64,000 nt of DNA from Flavonifractor sp. An112 (GTDB lineage: Bacteria > Bacillota > Clostridia > Oscillospirales > Oscillospiraceae), in the NCBI RefSeq assembly GCF_002161085.1, contig NZ_NFLU01000001.1, forward strand, positions 1 through 64,000. Reading direction: 5' to 3'. A program made the position numbers and the translations under genes. The notes beneath the pieces are model-generated. The model was not told where the DNA came from, ran no database searches, and saw only the letters and a program-made list of their open reading frames with translations. Within the stretch, counting starts at the first letter, position 1. Each line of letters begins with the position of its first letter. Below are positions 8,075 through 16,214 of this stretch, one piece after another.

Positions 8075-8140
8075 GGCTTGTTTGTGACAAGCCATCCTTG
8101 CTCCCGCAAAGGGCGGGGGCCATATGTCCATAAGGAGGTG
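8075..8140 (+). promoter_or_regulatory. Structured 5' leader of the rpsF operon, possible S6:S18 site
   Basis: The leader can form a GGCTTG/CAAGCC hairpin (about 8075-8093) and a CCCGC/GCGGG hairpin (about 8105-8118) ahead of the ribosome site. Bacterial rpsF operons often carry a leader bound by the S6:S18 heterodimer for feedback control, and this operon encodes both proteins. I see structure but did not match the consensus bulge with certainty, so the assignment is tentative. Confidence 0.35.
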
Positions 8141-8148
8141 CAAAGAAA

Positions 8149-8445
8149 ATGGCAAAACTCAGCGGTAACTACGAGGTGGTCTACATCCTCAATCCCAACC
8201 TGGGTGAGGAGGCCACTGCTGCCATGGTGGAGAAGTTCAAGACTCTGGTGGAGCAGAACGGCACCCTGGCTGAGGTCGACGAGTGGGGCAAGCGCCACCT
8301 GGCCTATCCCATCAATGACCTGACTGAGGGCTACTACGTGCTGATGACTTTCGAGTCCAAGCCCGAGTTCCCCCGCGAGCTGGATCGTATCCTGCGGATC
8401 ACTGACGGCGTGATGCGCTCCCTGATCGTCTGCAAGGACGAGTAA
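8149..8445 (+). CDS. rpsF: 30S ribosomal protein S6
   Basis: A 98-residue protein with the ferredoxin-like fold pattern of S6: MAKLSGNYEVVYILNPNL, the central EWGKRHLAYPINDLTEGYYVLMTFES and terminal RILRITDGVMRSLIVCKDE. It binds the central domain of 16S rRNA together with S18. AAGGAGG lies at the usual distance. It is first in the conserved rpsF-ssb-rpsR operon, which couples ribosome assembly and DNA replication genes. Confidence 0.97.
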   Translation: MAKLSGNYEVVYILNPNLGEEATAAMVEKFKTLVEQNGTLAEVDEWGKRHLAYPINDLTEGYYVLMTFESKPEFPRELDRILRITDGVMRSLIVCKDE

Positions 8446-8460
8446 GAGAGGAGAGGCTTC

Positions 8461-8943
8461 ATGCTGAACCGTATTATTCTCATGGGTCGTCTGACCCGTG
8501 ACCCTGAACTCCGGCACACTCAGACCGGGACGGCTGTGGCCTCCTTCTCTCTGGCTGTGGACCGGGACTTTAAGGACAAGACCACCGGCGAAAAGGCCAC
8601 CGATTTCATTGATATCGTGGCTTGGCGTCAGACGGCGGAATTTGTCTCCCGTTTTCTCACCAAGGGCCGTATGGCCGTGGTAGAGGGCCGGCTCCAGCTG
8701 CGTGACTGGACCGACCGGGACGGCAACAAGCGCCGCACTGCCGAGGTGGTGGCCGACAACGTGTATTTTGGCGACTCCAAGCGGGACGCCGAGGGCGGCG
8801 GATACAGCGCACCCTCCGGCGGCTACGGCACGCCCGGCGGCTATGCGCCCCCCGCGGCCCCTGTTGGCGGCGGCTATTCCGCCCCTGCCGGCGGCGACCA
8901 GTTTGCCGAACTCACTGAGGATGACGGCGAATTGCCCTTCTAA
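8461..8943 (+). CDS. ssb: Single-stranded DNA-binding protein
   Basis: A 160-residue SSB. Residues 1-105 form the OB fold (MLNRIILMGRLTRDPELR, FIDIVAWRQTAEFVSRFLTKG, ADNVYFGDSK). A Gly/Pro/Tyr-rich flexible linker follows, and the acidic tip DDGELPF binds replication and repair partners. It protects ssDNA in replication and recombination. It sits 15 bases after rpsF in the canonical operon. Confidence 0.97.
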   Translation: MLNRIILMGRLTRDPELRHTQTGTAVASFSLAVDRDFKDKTTGEKATDFIDIVAWRQTAEFVSRFLTKGRMAVVEGRLQLRDWTDRDGNKRRTAEVVADNVYFGDSKRDAEGGGYSAPSGGYGTPGGYAPPAAPVGGGYSAPAGGDQFAELTEDDGELPF

Positions 8944-9018
8944 ACCGAACACAGCGGCGGATGCCGCATCATAAAACAAGCCGGACTATAGGCCCGGAAC
9001 AAGGGAGGTTTTCCAGTT

Positions 9019-9258
9019 ATGGCTATGGATAGAGAGCGCCCCCGCGGCCGCAAGCGCCGCAAGGTCTGCACCTTCTGTGTGGACAAGGTGGAGCACATCG
9101 ACTATAAGGACGCCGTGAAGCTGCGTCGGTTCCTGTCCGAGCGGAGCAAGATCCTGCCCCGCCGCACCACCGGCACCTGCGCCATGCATCAGCGTCAGCT
9201 CACTGAGGCCATCAAGCGTGCTCGTCAGATCGCGCTGCTGCCCTTCGTGACCGACTAA
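9019..9258 (+). CDS. rpsR: 30S ribosomal protein S18, zinc-binding form
   Basis: A 79-residue protein with the S18 core ([49 protein letters not shown]). Cys17, Cys20, Cys54 and His57 give a CxxC...CxxH set, so this is the C+ (zinc-ribbon) version; many bacteria have a zinc-free version. AAGGGAGG lies upstream. It is the last gene of the operon before a strong terminator. Confidence 0.96.
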   Translation: MAMDRERPRGRKRRKVCTFCVDKVEHIDYKDAVKLRRFLSERSKILPRRTTGTCAMHQRQLTEAIKRARQIALLPFVTD

Positions 9259-9269
9259 TAGCGTCATTG

Positions 9270-9302
9270 AACAGCCGGGCCAATGGCCCGGCTGTTTCTT
9301 TT
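9270..9302 (+). terminator. Terminator of the rpsF operon
   Basis: AACAGCCGGGCC and GGCCCGGCTGTT pair around a four-base loop and are followed by TTTCTTTTT. Confidence 0.9.
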
Positions 9303-9332
9303 TGCTCTGACCATCCTCCAGTACCTCTGTAG

Positions 9333-9354
9333 GGGCCGATGCCCACATCGGCCC
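9333..9354. repeat. Small intergenic palindrome
   Basis: GGGCCGATG (9333-9341) and CATCGGCCC (9346-9354) form a perfect nine-pair hairpin with a four-base loop, between the rpsR terminator and the metN promoter. It lacks a T-run and looks like a dispersed intergenic repeat unit. Confidence 0.55.
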
Positions 9355-9376
9355 GTCTCTTCCCTCCCGAAACACC

Positions 9377-9405
9377 TTGACAGCCCGTCCCGGTTGTCAT
9401 AGAAT
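9377..9405 (+). promoter_or_regulatory. Promoter of metNI
   Basis: A consensus TTGACA (9377-9382) and TAGAAT (9400-9405) are separated by 17 bases. Confidence 0.85.
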
Positions 9406-9482
9406 ATTCCCGATGCAAACATCCCGGTGTTTTGTCAAAACCGGAGGTATTACATACAAATCAGACGAAGGAGAACAGACCT

Positions 9483-10487
9483 GTGATCGAACTGAAACAC
9501 TTATCCAAGGTCTTTCCCACGGCGGACGGGGACTTTGAGGCCCTGTCAGATATCAACCTGACCATTGGGGATGGGGATATCTTTGGTATCGTCGGCATGA
9601 GCGGCGCGGGTAAATCCACCCTGGTGCGCTGCATCAACCTGCTGGAGCGGCCCACCCAGGGAGAGGTCCTCATCGACGGAGAGAACCTGATGGAACTCTC
9701 CCCTGCCCGTCTGCGCCAGACCCGCCGGTCCATCAGCATGATCTTCCAGCAGTTTAACCTGCTGATGCAGCGGACCTGCCTGAAGAACATCTGCTTCCCC
9801 ATGGAGATCGCCGGTGTTCCGGCGGCGGAGGCCAAAAAGCGGGCTCTGGAGTACCTGGATATCGTGGGCCTGCCTGACAAGGCCAATGCCTACCCCGCTC
9901 AGCTGTCCGGCGGCCAGAAGCAGCGCATTGCCATCGCCCGTGCTCTGGCTTCCAACCCCAAGATGCTGCTGTGTGATGAGGCCACCTCCGCTCTGGACCC
10001 CACCACCACCCGCTCCATCCTGAAGCTGATCCAGGACATCAATAAGCGCCTTGGCATCACTGTGGTGGTCATCACCCACGAAATGGCGGTGGTGGAGGAA
10101 ATCTGCACCCATGTAGCCATTCTGGACCACGGCCATATGGTGGAGACCGGCACGGTGGAGGAGGTTTTCTCCAACCCCAAGACCGAGGCCGGCCGCAAGC
10201 TGGTGTTCCCCGAGGGCGCCCATATTGACCAGTTCCCCGTGGCCAGCGTGGTGCGGGTGGTGTTCAACGGCGGCTCCTCCTATGAGCCTCTCATCGCCTC
10301 TCTGGCCATCGACTGTGGGGTCAAGGTCAACATTCTGGGTGCCGATACCCGCAACGTGAACGGCAAGGCCTTCGGCTCCATGCTGCTTGGCCTGCCTGAG
10401 GACAAGACCGAGGCCGCTAAGGCCATGAACTATCTGCGCGCCCAGAAGGACGTGACTGTGGAGGAGGTGCCTGATTACCATGGCTGA
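9483..10487 (+). CDS. metN: Methionine ABC transporter ATP-binding protein
   Basis: A 334-residue ATPase of the MetNIQ importer. Visible motifs are Walker A GMSGAGKST, the Q-loop in MIFQQFNLL, the signature LSGGQKQR, Walker B MLLCDEAT and the H-loop VVITHEM. The C-terminal about 90 residues form the NIL regulatory domain (VASVVRVVFNGGSSYEPLIASL), which lets intracellular methionine inhibit transport. The start is taken as GTG 9483 because AAGGAG lies eight bases before it; an upstream TTG at 9432 gives a longer form. It overlaps metI by eight bases. Confidence 0.95.
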   Translation: MIELKHLSKVFPTADGDFEALSDINLTIGDGDIFGIVGMSGAGKSTLVRCINLLERPTQGEVLIDGENLMELSPARLRQTRRSISMIFQQFNLLMQRTCLKNICFPMEIAGVPAAEAKKRALEYLDIVGLPDKANAYPAQLSGGQKQRIAIARALASNPKMLLCDEATSALDPTTTRSILKLIQDINKRLGITVVVITHEMAVVEEICTHVAILDHGHMVETGTVEEVFSNPKTEAGRKLVFPEGAHIDQFPVASVVRVVFNGGSSYEPLIASLAIDCGVKVNILGADTRNVNGKAFGSMLLGLPEDKTEAAKAMNYLRAQKDVTVEEVPDYHG

Positions 10488-11235
10488 TCTGCTGCAAAAT
10501 GAAGAGGTCCTCCGTCTGCTGGAGCTGAGCAAAAACGGCCTGCTCTTCGCCATCTGGGAGACCCTGTATGTAACGGTGATCTCCACCTTCTTTGCCTATG
10601 TCATCGGTCTGCCCCTGGGTGTCATTGCCGTGGTGGGTGAGCCCAATGGCGTGCTGCCCCTGCCCCGTCCGGTGATGGCGGTGCTGAATTTTGTGATCAA
10701 CATTCTGCGTTCGGTGCCCTTCCTCATCCTGATGGTGGTGGTTATCCCTCTGTCCCGGCTGATCCTGGGCACCTCTATCGGCACGGTGGCCACCATTGTG
10801 CCTCTGATCGTGGCTGCCTTCCCCTTTGTAGCACGTCTGGTGGAGGCCTCTCTCCGTGAGGTGGACAGCGGCGTGGTGGAGGCCGCCCAGTCCATGGGCT
10901 GCTCTCCCTTCCAGATCATCACCAAGGTGATCCTGCCTGAGAGCCGTCCCTCCCTGATCTCCGGCTTCACCACCGCCTTCATCACCATCCTCAGCTACGG
11001 CGCCATGGCGGGCGCCATCGGCGGCGGCGGCCTGGGCTCCATGGCCCTCAATCTGGGCTACCAGCGCCGGATGAATATCATCCTGTGGGTGTCTGTGGTG
11101 GTGCTGGTCATTCTGGTACAGATCTTCCAGTCCATTGGTACCCGGGCCTCGGTCCGTCTGGATAAGCGGATTCGCAGCACAGACCGGAAGAAGAAGCTCA
11201 AGACCAACCGGGCAGAAAAGTCCGGAATCCATTAA
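10480..11235 (+). CDS. metI: Methionine ABC transporter permease
   Basis: A 251-residue inner-membrane permease with about five transmembrane helices. It carries the EAA loop EAAQSMGCSPFQIITKVILPES, which docks onto MetN, and the MetI signature GGGGLGSMALNLGYQRR (spelled here with GAIGGGGLG in the sequence). The C-terminus carries about 30 extra basic residues (RKKKLKTNRAEKSG) beyond the usual length. It overlaps metN and ends just before a strong terminator. Confidence 0.95.
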   Translation: MADLLQNEEVLRLLELSKNGLLFAIWETLYVTVISTFFAYVIGLPLGVIAVVGEPNGVLPLPRPVMAVLNFVINILRSVPFLILMVVVIPLSRLILGTSIGTVATIVPLIVAAFPFVARLVEASLREVDSGVVEAAQSMGCSPFQIITKVILPESRPSLISGFTTAFITILSYGAMAGAIGGGGLGSMALNLGYQRRMNIILWVSVVVLVILVQIFQSIGTRASVRLDKRIRSTDRKKKLKTNRAEKSGIH

Positions 11236-11248
11236 TCATCTGTTTGGA

Positions 11249-11291
11249 CGGGGTGCGCAAACTTTTTGGTATGCGCACCCCGTTCTTTTGT
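11249..11291 (+). terminator. Terminator of metNI
   Basis: ACGGGGTGCGCA and TGCGCACCCCGT pair around a 12-base loop, followed by TCTTTT. Confidence 0.85.
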
Positions 11292-11304
11292 CGAAACTGT
11301 CTAC

Positions 11305-11333
11305 TTGACGAATGAGTGAGGGAGGCATATACT
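11305..11333 (+). promoter_or_regulatory. Promoter of the T-box leader and metQ
   Basis: TTGACG (11305-11310) and TATACT (11328-11333) are separated by 17 bases; the start falls at the beginning of the T-box leader. Confidence 0.85.
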
Positions 11334-11334
11334 A

Positions 11335-11632
11335 AATGCAACCCAAAGGGAACTGAATAACGCCCCTCAAACGCAATGAAGAGAAGAGTAACCAGAAAGA
11401 TACGGCACAGAGAGCCCGGTATGGTGGGAACGGGTACGGAAGGTTTTGGTGAAGATGGTCTTGGAGCGGCGCACCGACTACCGTTTGGTATAGGCTGCGA
11501 CGGGTGCGCCCGTCAGCGCGCAGGAGTATGACTGTACTCCATAAGGCCCCTGTCGTGAGGCAGAGGTGAAACAAGGTGGTACCACGAAGCGGAAAGCTCT
11601 CGTCCTTGAACATTCTTCAAGGGCGTTTTTTT
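11335..11632 (+). promoter_or_regulatory. T-box riboswitch, methionine specifier
   Basis: The leader of about 290 bases contains a long Stem I with an AGAGAG bulge (about 11408-11414) and a GGTG/GGAACGGGT apical region. Near 11452 a GAAG-ATG-G specifier segment appears, with ATG at 11455-11457, matching methionine. The T-box core AAGGTGGTACCACG is at 11573-11586, followed by a terminator stem (11601-11625, one G-U pair) with a run of seven T. Uncharged tRNA-Met is expected to stabilise the antiterminator and switch on metQ when methionine is scarce. The specifier was read by eye. Confidence 0.9.
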
Positions 11633-11681
11633 GTACTCTGATTTGGGTAACACCTGTCAAAATGAAAAGGAGAAATGTACC

Positions 11682-12575
11682 ATGAAGAAGCTTGTCTCTC
11701 TGCTCCTGACCGGCGCTCTGTCTTTCGGCCTGCTGGCCGGCTGCGGCGGCGGTAACTCCGGCTCCGCCAACACCCCCGCCGGTAATTCCGAGACCCCCTC
11801 CGGCAACTCCGAGACCCCCGCTGTGGAGAACACCGCCTCTCTGGAGGGCACCACCATCAAGGTCGGCGCCACTCCCGCCCCCCACGCTGAGATTCTGGAG
11901 GTAGCCAAGGGCATCCTGGCTGAGCAGGGCATCACCCTGGAGATCGTGGAGTTCAACGACTACATCCAGCCCAACCTGGCAGTGGAGAGCGGTGAGCTGG
12001 ACGCCAACTACTTCCAGCACATCACCTACATGAACGAGTTTAACGTCAGCGACGGTACCCACCTGGTCAGCGCCGCCGAGATCCACTACGAGCCCTTCGG
12101 CCTGTATGCCGGCAAGACCGCCAGCATCGACGAGCTGGCTGACGGCGCTCAGATCGCCGTGCCCAACGACACCACCAATGAGGCCCGCGCCCTGCTCCTG
12201 CTCCAGCAGGAGGGCCTGATCACCCTGAAGGAGGGTGCCGGCATCACCGCTACCAAGGCCGACATCGCTGAGAACCCCAAGAATCTGGACATCGTGGAGC
12301 TGGAAGCCAGCCAGCTGCCCGTCCGTCTGGGCGATGTGGATATGGCCGTCATCAACGGCAACTATGCCATCGACGCCGGCCTGAAGGTTTCCGACGCTCT
12401 GGCCGTTGAGTCCGCCGACGGCGAGGCCGCCCAGGCTTACGTCAACGTGCTGGCCGTCAAGGAGGGCCACGAGAACGATCCCGCCATCCAGGCCCTGGTG
12501 GAGGCCCTCAAGAGCGACGAGGTCAAGACCTTTATGGATGAGACCTACGAGGGCGCCGTTGTCCCCATGTTCTAA
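11682..12575 (+). CDS. metQ: Methionine-binding lipoprotein
   Basis: A 297-residue NlpA/MetQ-family solute-binding protein. A lipoprotein signal peptide ends in LLAGC with the lipidated Cys at about residue 21. A Gly/Ser/Thr/Asn-rich tether of some 40 residues follows, then the binding domain (TIKVGATPAPHAEILEVAKG, VEFNDYIQPNLAVESGELDANYFQHI, DMAVINGNYAIDAGL). It delivers methionine to MetNI, encoded just upstream but transcribed separately. The start is ATG 11682 with AAAGGAG upstream. It is controlled by the T-box. Confidence 0.95.
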   Translation: MKKLVSLLLTGALSFGLLAGCGGGNSGSANTPAGNSETPSGNSETPAVENTASLEGTTIKVGATPAPHAEILEVAKGILAEQGITLEIVEFNDYIQPNLAVESGELDANYFQHITYMNEFNVSDGTHLVSAAEIHYEPFGLYAGKTASIDELADGAQIAVPNDTTNEARALLLLQQEGLITLKEGAGITATKADIAENPKNLDIVELEASQLPVRLGDVDMAVINGNYAIDAGLKVSDALAVESADGEAAQAYVNVLAVKEGHENDPAIQALVEALKSDEVKTFMDETYEGAVVPMF

Positions 12576-12591
12576 TCTTTCCAGCATCTAA

Positions 12592-12625
12592 GCAAGGCCC
12601 GCCGGATGGCGGGCCTTGCTTATTG
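12592..12625 (+). terminator. Terminator of metQ
   Basis: GCAAGGCCCGCC and GGCGGGCCTTGC pair around a four-base loop; the following T-tract is short (TTATTG). Confidence 0.75.
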
Positions 12626-12638
12626 TCCAAAATTCCTA

Positions 12639-12667
12639 TTGAATTCGTGGGATTTATGTGGTATGCT
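12639..12667 (+). promoter_or_regulatory. Promoter of cysK
   Basis: TTGAAT (12639-12644) and TATGCT (12662-12667) are separated by 17 bases, with a TG extended −10 motif. Confidence 0.75.
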
Positions 12668-12705
12668 GATAGCAACCTGAGAAAAATGATGGGAGGCAAT
12701 CTACC

Positions 12706-13620
<915 letters not shown>

Positions 13621-13621
13621 G

Positions 13622-13658
13622 AAAAAAGGCGCTGCGTAAGCAGCGTCTTTTTCTTTTT
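13622..13658 (+). terminator. Terminator of cysK
   Basis: GGCGCTGC/GCAGCGTC stem around GTAA, followed by TTTTTCTTTTT; the A-run on the other side lets it serve the converging XRE gene too. Confidence 0.85.
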
Positions 13659-13659
13659 C

Positions 13660-14370
13660 TCAGCGTTTTGGAACCCCCAGCAGCCACAGGGCTGCGCCAG
13701 GGATGGCGCATATCTGAGGGCGGAGCACAAGGAATACCAACTGGCGATTCATGAGCCATATATACGCCGGGATCTGAGGAACTTCTACCAGCGCATCATA
13801 GGGCACGCCCAATGCGGTCTGGATCACCTGGATCAGTCCCACCACCAGCGGCGGAAGCAGCAGCACCACATATACCGCCATCAGAAGCAACACACCCCGC
13901 CGGGCCCAGGCCATCCACGTCCGCTCTTCCGGCGGCCGGATCACTCGTAGCAGCCACAGCCCCTGAAGGGCGCACCAGCCCAATATCAGCCATAAGGCGG
14001 GCCTCAGCAAACCGTTGGTAAGGGCGGTCACCAGCACCGCCCCTACATTGCCACGCTTTAGCATCTCATTCAGCAGCGGTGCAGGAAGCATCAGCAGCAG
14101 AAAAATCGCCGCCAGGGTCAGACAGCCCACTGCCAGCCGCTTGGCCTCCCGCTGCTTGTCCTGGTCCACAGGCAGGCCGTACAGCACCTGGTTTACATCG
14201 GCCTCCAGCGCCTGGGCGATCCTGGCCAGCATCTCAATATCCGGCCTGCTCCTGCCCGTCTCGTAGTTAGACACCGTCTGTCGGGTAACAAATAGAGCTT
14301 GCGCCAGTTCCTCCTGGGTCATGCCCTTTTTCTCCCGCAGCGTCCTGATGTTCTTTCCAATATCCCGCAT
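13660..14370 (-). CDS. XRE-family regulator with C-terminal membrane domain
   Basis: A 236-residue protein. Residues 1-65 form a Cro/CI-type HTH (NIRTLREKKGMTQEELAQALFVTRQTVSNYETGRSRPDIEMLARIAQALE). About four hydrophobic segments follow (LAVGCLTLAAIFLLLMLPAP, ALWLILGWCALQGLWLL, GVLLLMAVYVVLLLPPLVVGLI and one near the C-terminus). Membrane-anchored XRE proteins of this type are common in Firmicutes and are thought to sense envelope signals; the target is unknown. It converges on cysK and shares its terminator. Confidence 0.85.
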   Translation of the reverse strand: MRDIGKNIRTLREKKGMTQEELAQALFVTRQTVSNYETGRSRPDIEMLARIAQALEADVNQVLYGLPVDQDKQREAKRLAVGCLTLAAIFLLLMLPAPLLNEMLKRGNVGAVLVTALTNGLLRPALWLILGWCALQGLWLLRVIRPPEERTWMAWARRGVLLLMAVYVVLLLPPLVVGLIQVIQTALGVPYDALVEVPQIPAYIWLMNRQLVFLVLRPQICAIPGAALWLLGVPKR

Positions 14371-14442
14371 ATCCGCTCACCTCGTCTACAGGATAAGCCG
14401 GACCTTCGGATTTGTCACGCAAAGAACCTTTTACATAGGAAC

Positions 14443-14889
14443 TCAGTCGGCGTTTTCGCAACTCTCCGGACACTTCTCCTGATGCCGGCGGACCAGATCG
14501 GCCAGGGTCACATGATCCACCACCCCGGATACCGCGGCCTGGATCTCCCTCCAAATCTCCACGGTAACGCACCTGTCTGCCCGTCCGCACCGGCACACAT
14601 CGTCGGCGTCGGCACAACTCACCGGAGCCAGATTGCCCTCCAGCACCCGCAGGATCTCGCCTACCGTGTATTCCTCCGGCTCCCGGGTCAGCAGGTAGCC
14701 GCCGCCGGCGCCCCGCACCGAGCGCACCAGACCAGCCCGAGAAAGCTGGGTCACAATCTGCTCCAAATATTTGTCGGAAATATCCTGCCGCTGGGCCACA
14801 TCCCGCAGAGGCACCGCAGTACCGTGGCTATGGAGCGCCACGTCCAGCATCAGCCGCAGGGCATATCGTCCCTTGGTAGAAATTTTCAT
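14443..14889 (-). CDS. Rrf2-family transcriptional regulator
   Basis: A 148-residue regulator with the Rrf2 winged helix (MKISTKGRYALRLMLDVALH, DISDKYLEQIVTQLSRAGLVRSVRGAGGGYLL). Three cysteines (CADADDVCRC, residues about 92-101) match the position of the IscR-type Fe-S cysteines, and further cysteines occur nearby and at the C-terminus. It could be an iron-sulfur or cysteine (CymR-like) regulator; cysK lies one gene away. The promoter overlaps a dyad, suggesting autoregulation. Confidence 0.9.
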   Translation of the reverse strand: MKISTKGRYALRLMLDVALHSHGTAVPLRDVAQRQDISDKYLEQIVTQLSRAGLVRSVRGAGGGYLLTREPEEYTVGEILRVLEGNLAPVSCADADDVCRCGRADRCVTVEIWREIQAAVSGVVDHVTLADLVRRHQEKCPESCENAD

Positions 14890-14913
14890 ACGATCCCTCC
14901 TGACTTTTCAAAT

Positions 14914-14942
14914 ATAATACCATAATACTGGTAGGATTTCAA
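14914..14942 (-). promoter_or_regulatory. Promoter with dyad operator of the Rrf2 gene
   Basis: On the minus strand TTGAAA (14937-14942) and TATTAT (14914-14919) are 17 bases apart. A TACCA-N6-TGGTA inverted repeat at 14918-14933 covers the spacer and the edge of the −10. Its position is ideal for repression by the gene's own product. Confidence 0.7.
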
Positions 14943-14955
14943 GCAAAATTTCCCC

Positions 14956-14984
14956 TTGACTTTCGCACCAAAAAGTGCTAAAGT
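14956..14984 (+). promoter_or_regulatory. Promoter of the tyrosine attenuator operon
   Basis: TTGACT (14956-14961) and TAAAGT (14979-14984) are 17 bases apart. The spacer contains a GCAC-N6-GTGC inverted repeat that could bind a repressor. Confidence 0.75.
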
Positions 14985-15012
14985 CTCTTTCAAAGGAAGG
15001 AGCGTGCCCGTT

Positions 15013-15087
15013 ATGCTGAAGCGTACCGGTTATGGATACGGCTATTACCGCTGCTATTTTGCCAGCGGTGTTTCTGCCTGCCCATAA
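15013..15087 (+). CDS. Tyrosine-rich leader peptide
   Basis: A 24-codon open frame with a GGAAGGAG ribosome site ten bases upstream encodes a peptide with Tyr at positions 7, 9, 11, 12 and 15 and Phe at 16. It is too short for standard annotation. It is followed by a terminator hairpin and then DAHP synthase and prephenate dehydrogenase, the entry and Tyr-specific steps of aromatic biosynthesis. This is the layout of ribosome-mediated attenuation: stalling at Tyr codons when Tyr-tRNA is scarce would prevent termination. Sequences 15026-15035 and 15082-15091 can pair across the peptide gene, a candidate pause or alternative stem. Confidence 0.8.
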   Translation: MLKRTGYGYGYYRCYFASGVSACP

Positions 15088-15121
15088 CCGGCTGACCGGG
15101 TTTCGTTCTGATAACGGACGG

Positions 15122-15161
15122 AAAAGATCCGCAGCTGCCTTTGGGCGGCTGCGGATCTTTT
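15122..15161 (+). terminator. Attenuator terminator before aroF-tyrA
   Basis: AAAAGATCCGCAGC (15122-15135) pairs perfectly with GCTGCGGATCTTTT (15148-15161), ending in a T-run. It sits between the Tyr-rich leader peptide and the first structural gene, so it acts as the switchable terminator. I did not resolve a convincing antiterminator. Confidence 0.85.
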
Positions 15162-15183
15162 GTATTTGGAAAGGAGAACACAT

Positions 15184-16200
15184 ATGGTCGTTATTATGAA
15201 ACGGGGCTTTACCCCCGAGGAACTGGAAAAAGCCATCCATACCATGGAGGAGGGCGGCGTCAAGGTCATGGTGTCCAAGGGCGCTGAGACCACCATTTTG
15301 GGTGCCGAAGGCAATGCCGACGGCATTGACCAGGAGAAGCTGTCCCTGCTGCCCGGCGTGGACCGGGTGATGCGGGTCACCGAGCCCTATAAGAAGGCCA
15401 ACCGGAAGTACCACCCGGAGGATACGATCATTGACCTGGGGGGCGGCGCTCTGGTGGGCGGCGAGAAGCTGGCCGTCATTGCCGGTCCCTGTTCGGTGGA
15501 GAGCGAGGAGCAGATCGTGGGCGTGGCCCAGGCCGTCCAGGCCGCCGGAGCCGCCGCCCTGCGGGGAGGCGCCTTCAAGCCCCGCACCTCCCCCTATGCC
15601 TTCCAGGGCATGGGCAACGACGGCATCCGGCTGCTCCAGGAGGCCCGTGCAGTCACCGGCCTGCCCATCGTCACCGAGATCATGTCCACCGACAACGTGG
15701 AGATGTTCGAGATGTGCGTGGACGTGATTCAGGTAGGGGCCCGGAATATGCAGAACTTCGACCTTCTGAAGCAGCTGGGCAAGACCACCAAGCCCATCCT
15801 GCTCAAGCGGGGCCTCTCCTCCACCATTGAGGAGTGGCTCATGAGCGCCGAGTACATCATGGCCGGCGGCAACGAAAAGGTCATCCTGTGTGAGCGTGGC
15901 ATCCGCACCTTTGAGACCTTTACCCGCAACACTCTGGACCTGTCGGCGGTGCTGGCGGTAAAGCAGCTGTCCCACCTGCCGGTTGTGGTGGACCCCTCCC
16001 ACGCCTGCGGCAAGGCTTGGATGGTGGAGCGGATGAGCATGGCAGCCCTGGCTGCCGGGGCCGACGGCCTCATTGTGGAGGTCCATAACGATCCTCCCCA
16101 TGCCCTGTGCGATGGAGCTCAGTCCATCACCCCCGCCCAGTTTGACGCTCTGATGGACAAGCTGCGTATTCTGGCCCCCTGCGTGGGCCGCACCCTGTAA
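15184..16200 (+). CDS. aroF: 3-deoxy-7-phosphoheptulonate (DAHP) synthase
   Basis: A 338-residue type I-beta DAHP synthase, which condenses PEP and erythrose-4-phosphate, the first step of the shikimate pathway. Residues 1-70 form the small ferredoxin-like regulatory domain (MVVIMKRGFTPEELEKAI). The TIM barrel shows VIAGPCSVESEEQI, RGGAFKPRTSPYAFQG, QVGARNMQNF and the metal/substrate loop VVDPSHACGK. AAAGGAG lies upstream of ATG 15184. It is coupled to tyrA and controlled by the upstream Tyr attenuator, so it is probably the Tyr-responsive isozyme. Confidence 0.94.
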   Translation: MVVIMKRGFTPEELEKAIHTMEEGGVKVMVSKGAETTILGAEGNADGIDQEKLSLLPGVDRVMRVTEPYKKANRKYHPEDTIIDLGGGALVGGEKLAVIAGPCSVESEEQIVGVAQAVQAAGAAALRGGAFKPRTSPYAFQGMGNDGIRLLQEARAVTGLPIVTEIMSTDNVEMFEMCVDVIQVGARNMQNFDLLKQLGKTTKPILLKRGLSSTIEEWLMSAEYIMAGGNEKVILCERGIRTFETFTRNTLDLSAVLAVKQLSHLPVVVDPSHACGKAWMVERMSMAALAAGADGLIVEVHNDPPHALCDGAQSITPAQFDALMDKLRILAPCVGRTL

Positions 16201-16214
16201 AAGGAGGCCGCAAC

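Noticed and set aside
11335-11632. SAM riboswitch before metQ
   Set aside because: The T-box core and Stem I features are clear and no S-box pattern was seen.
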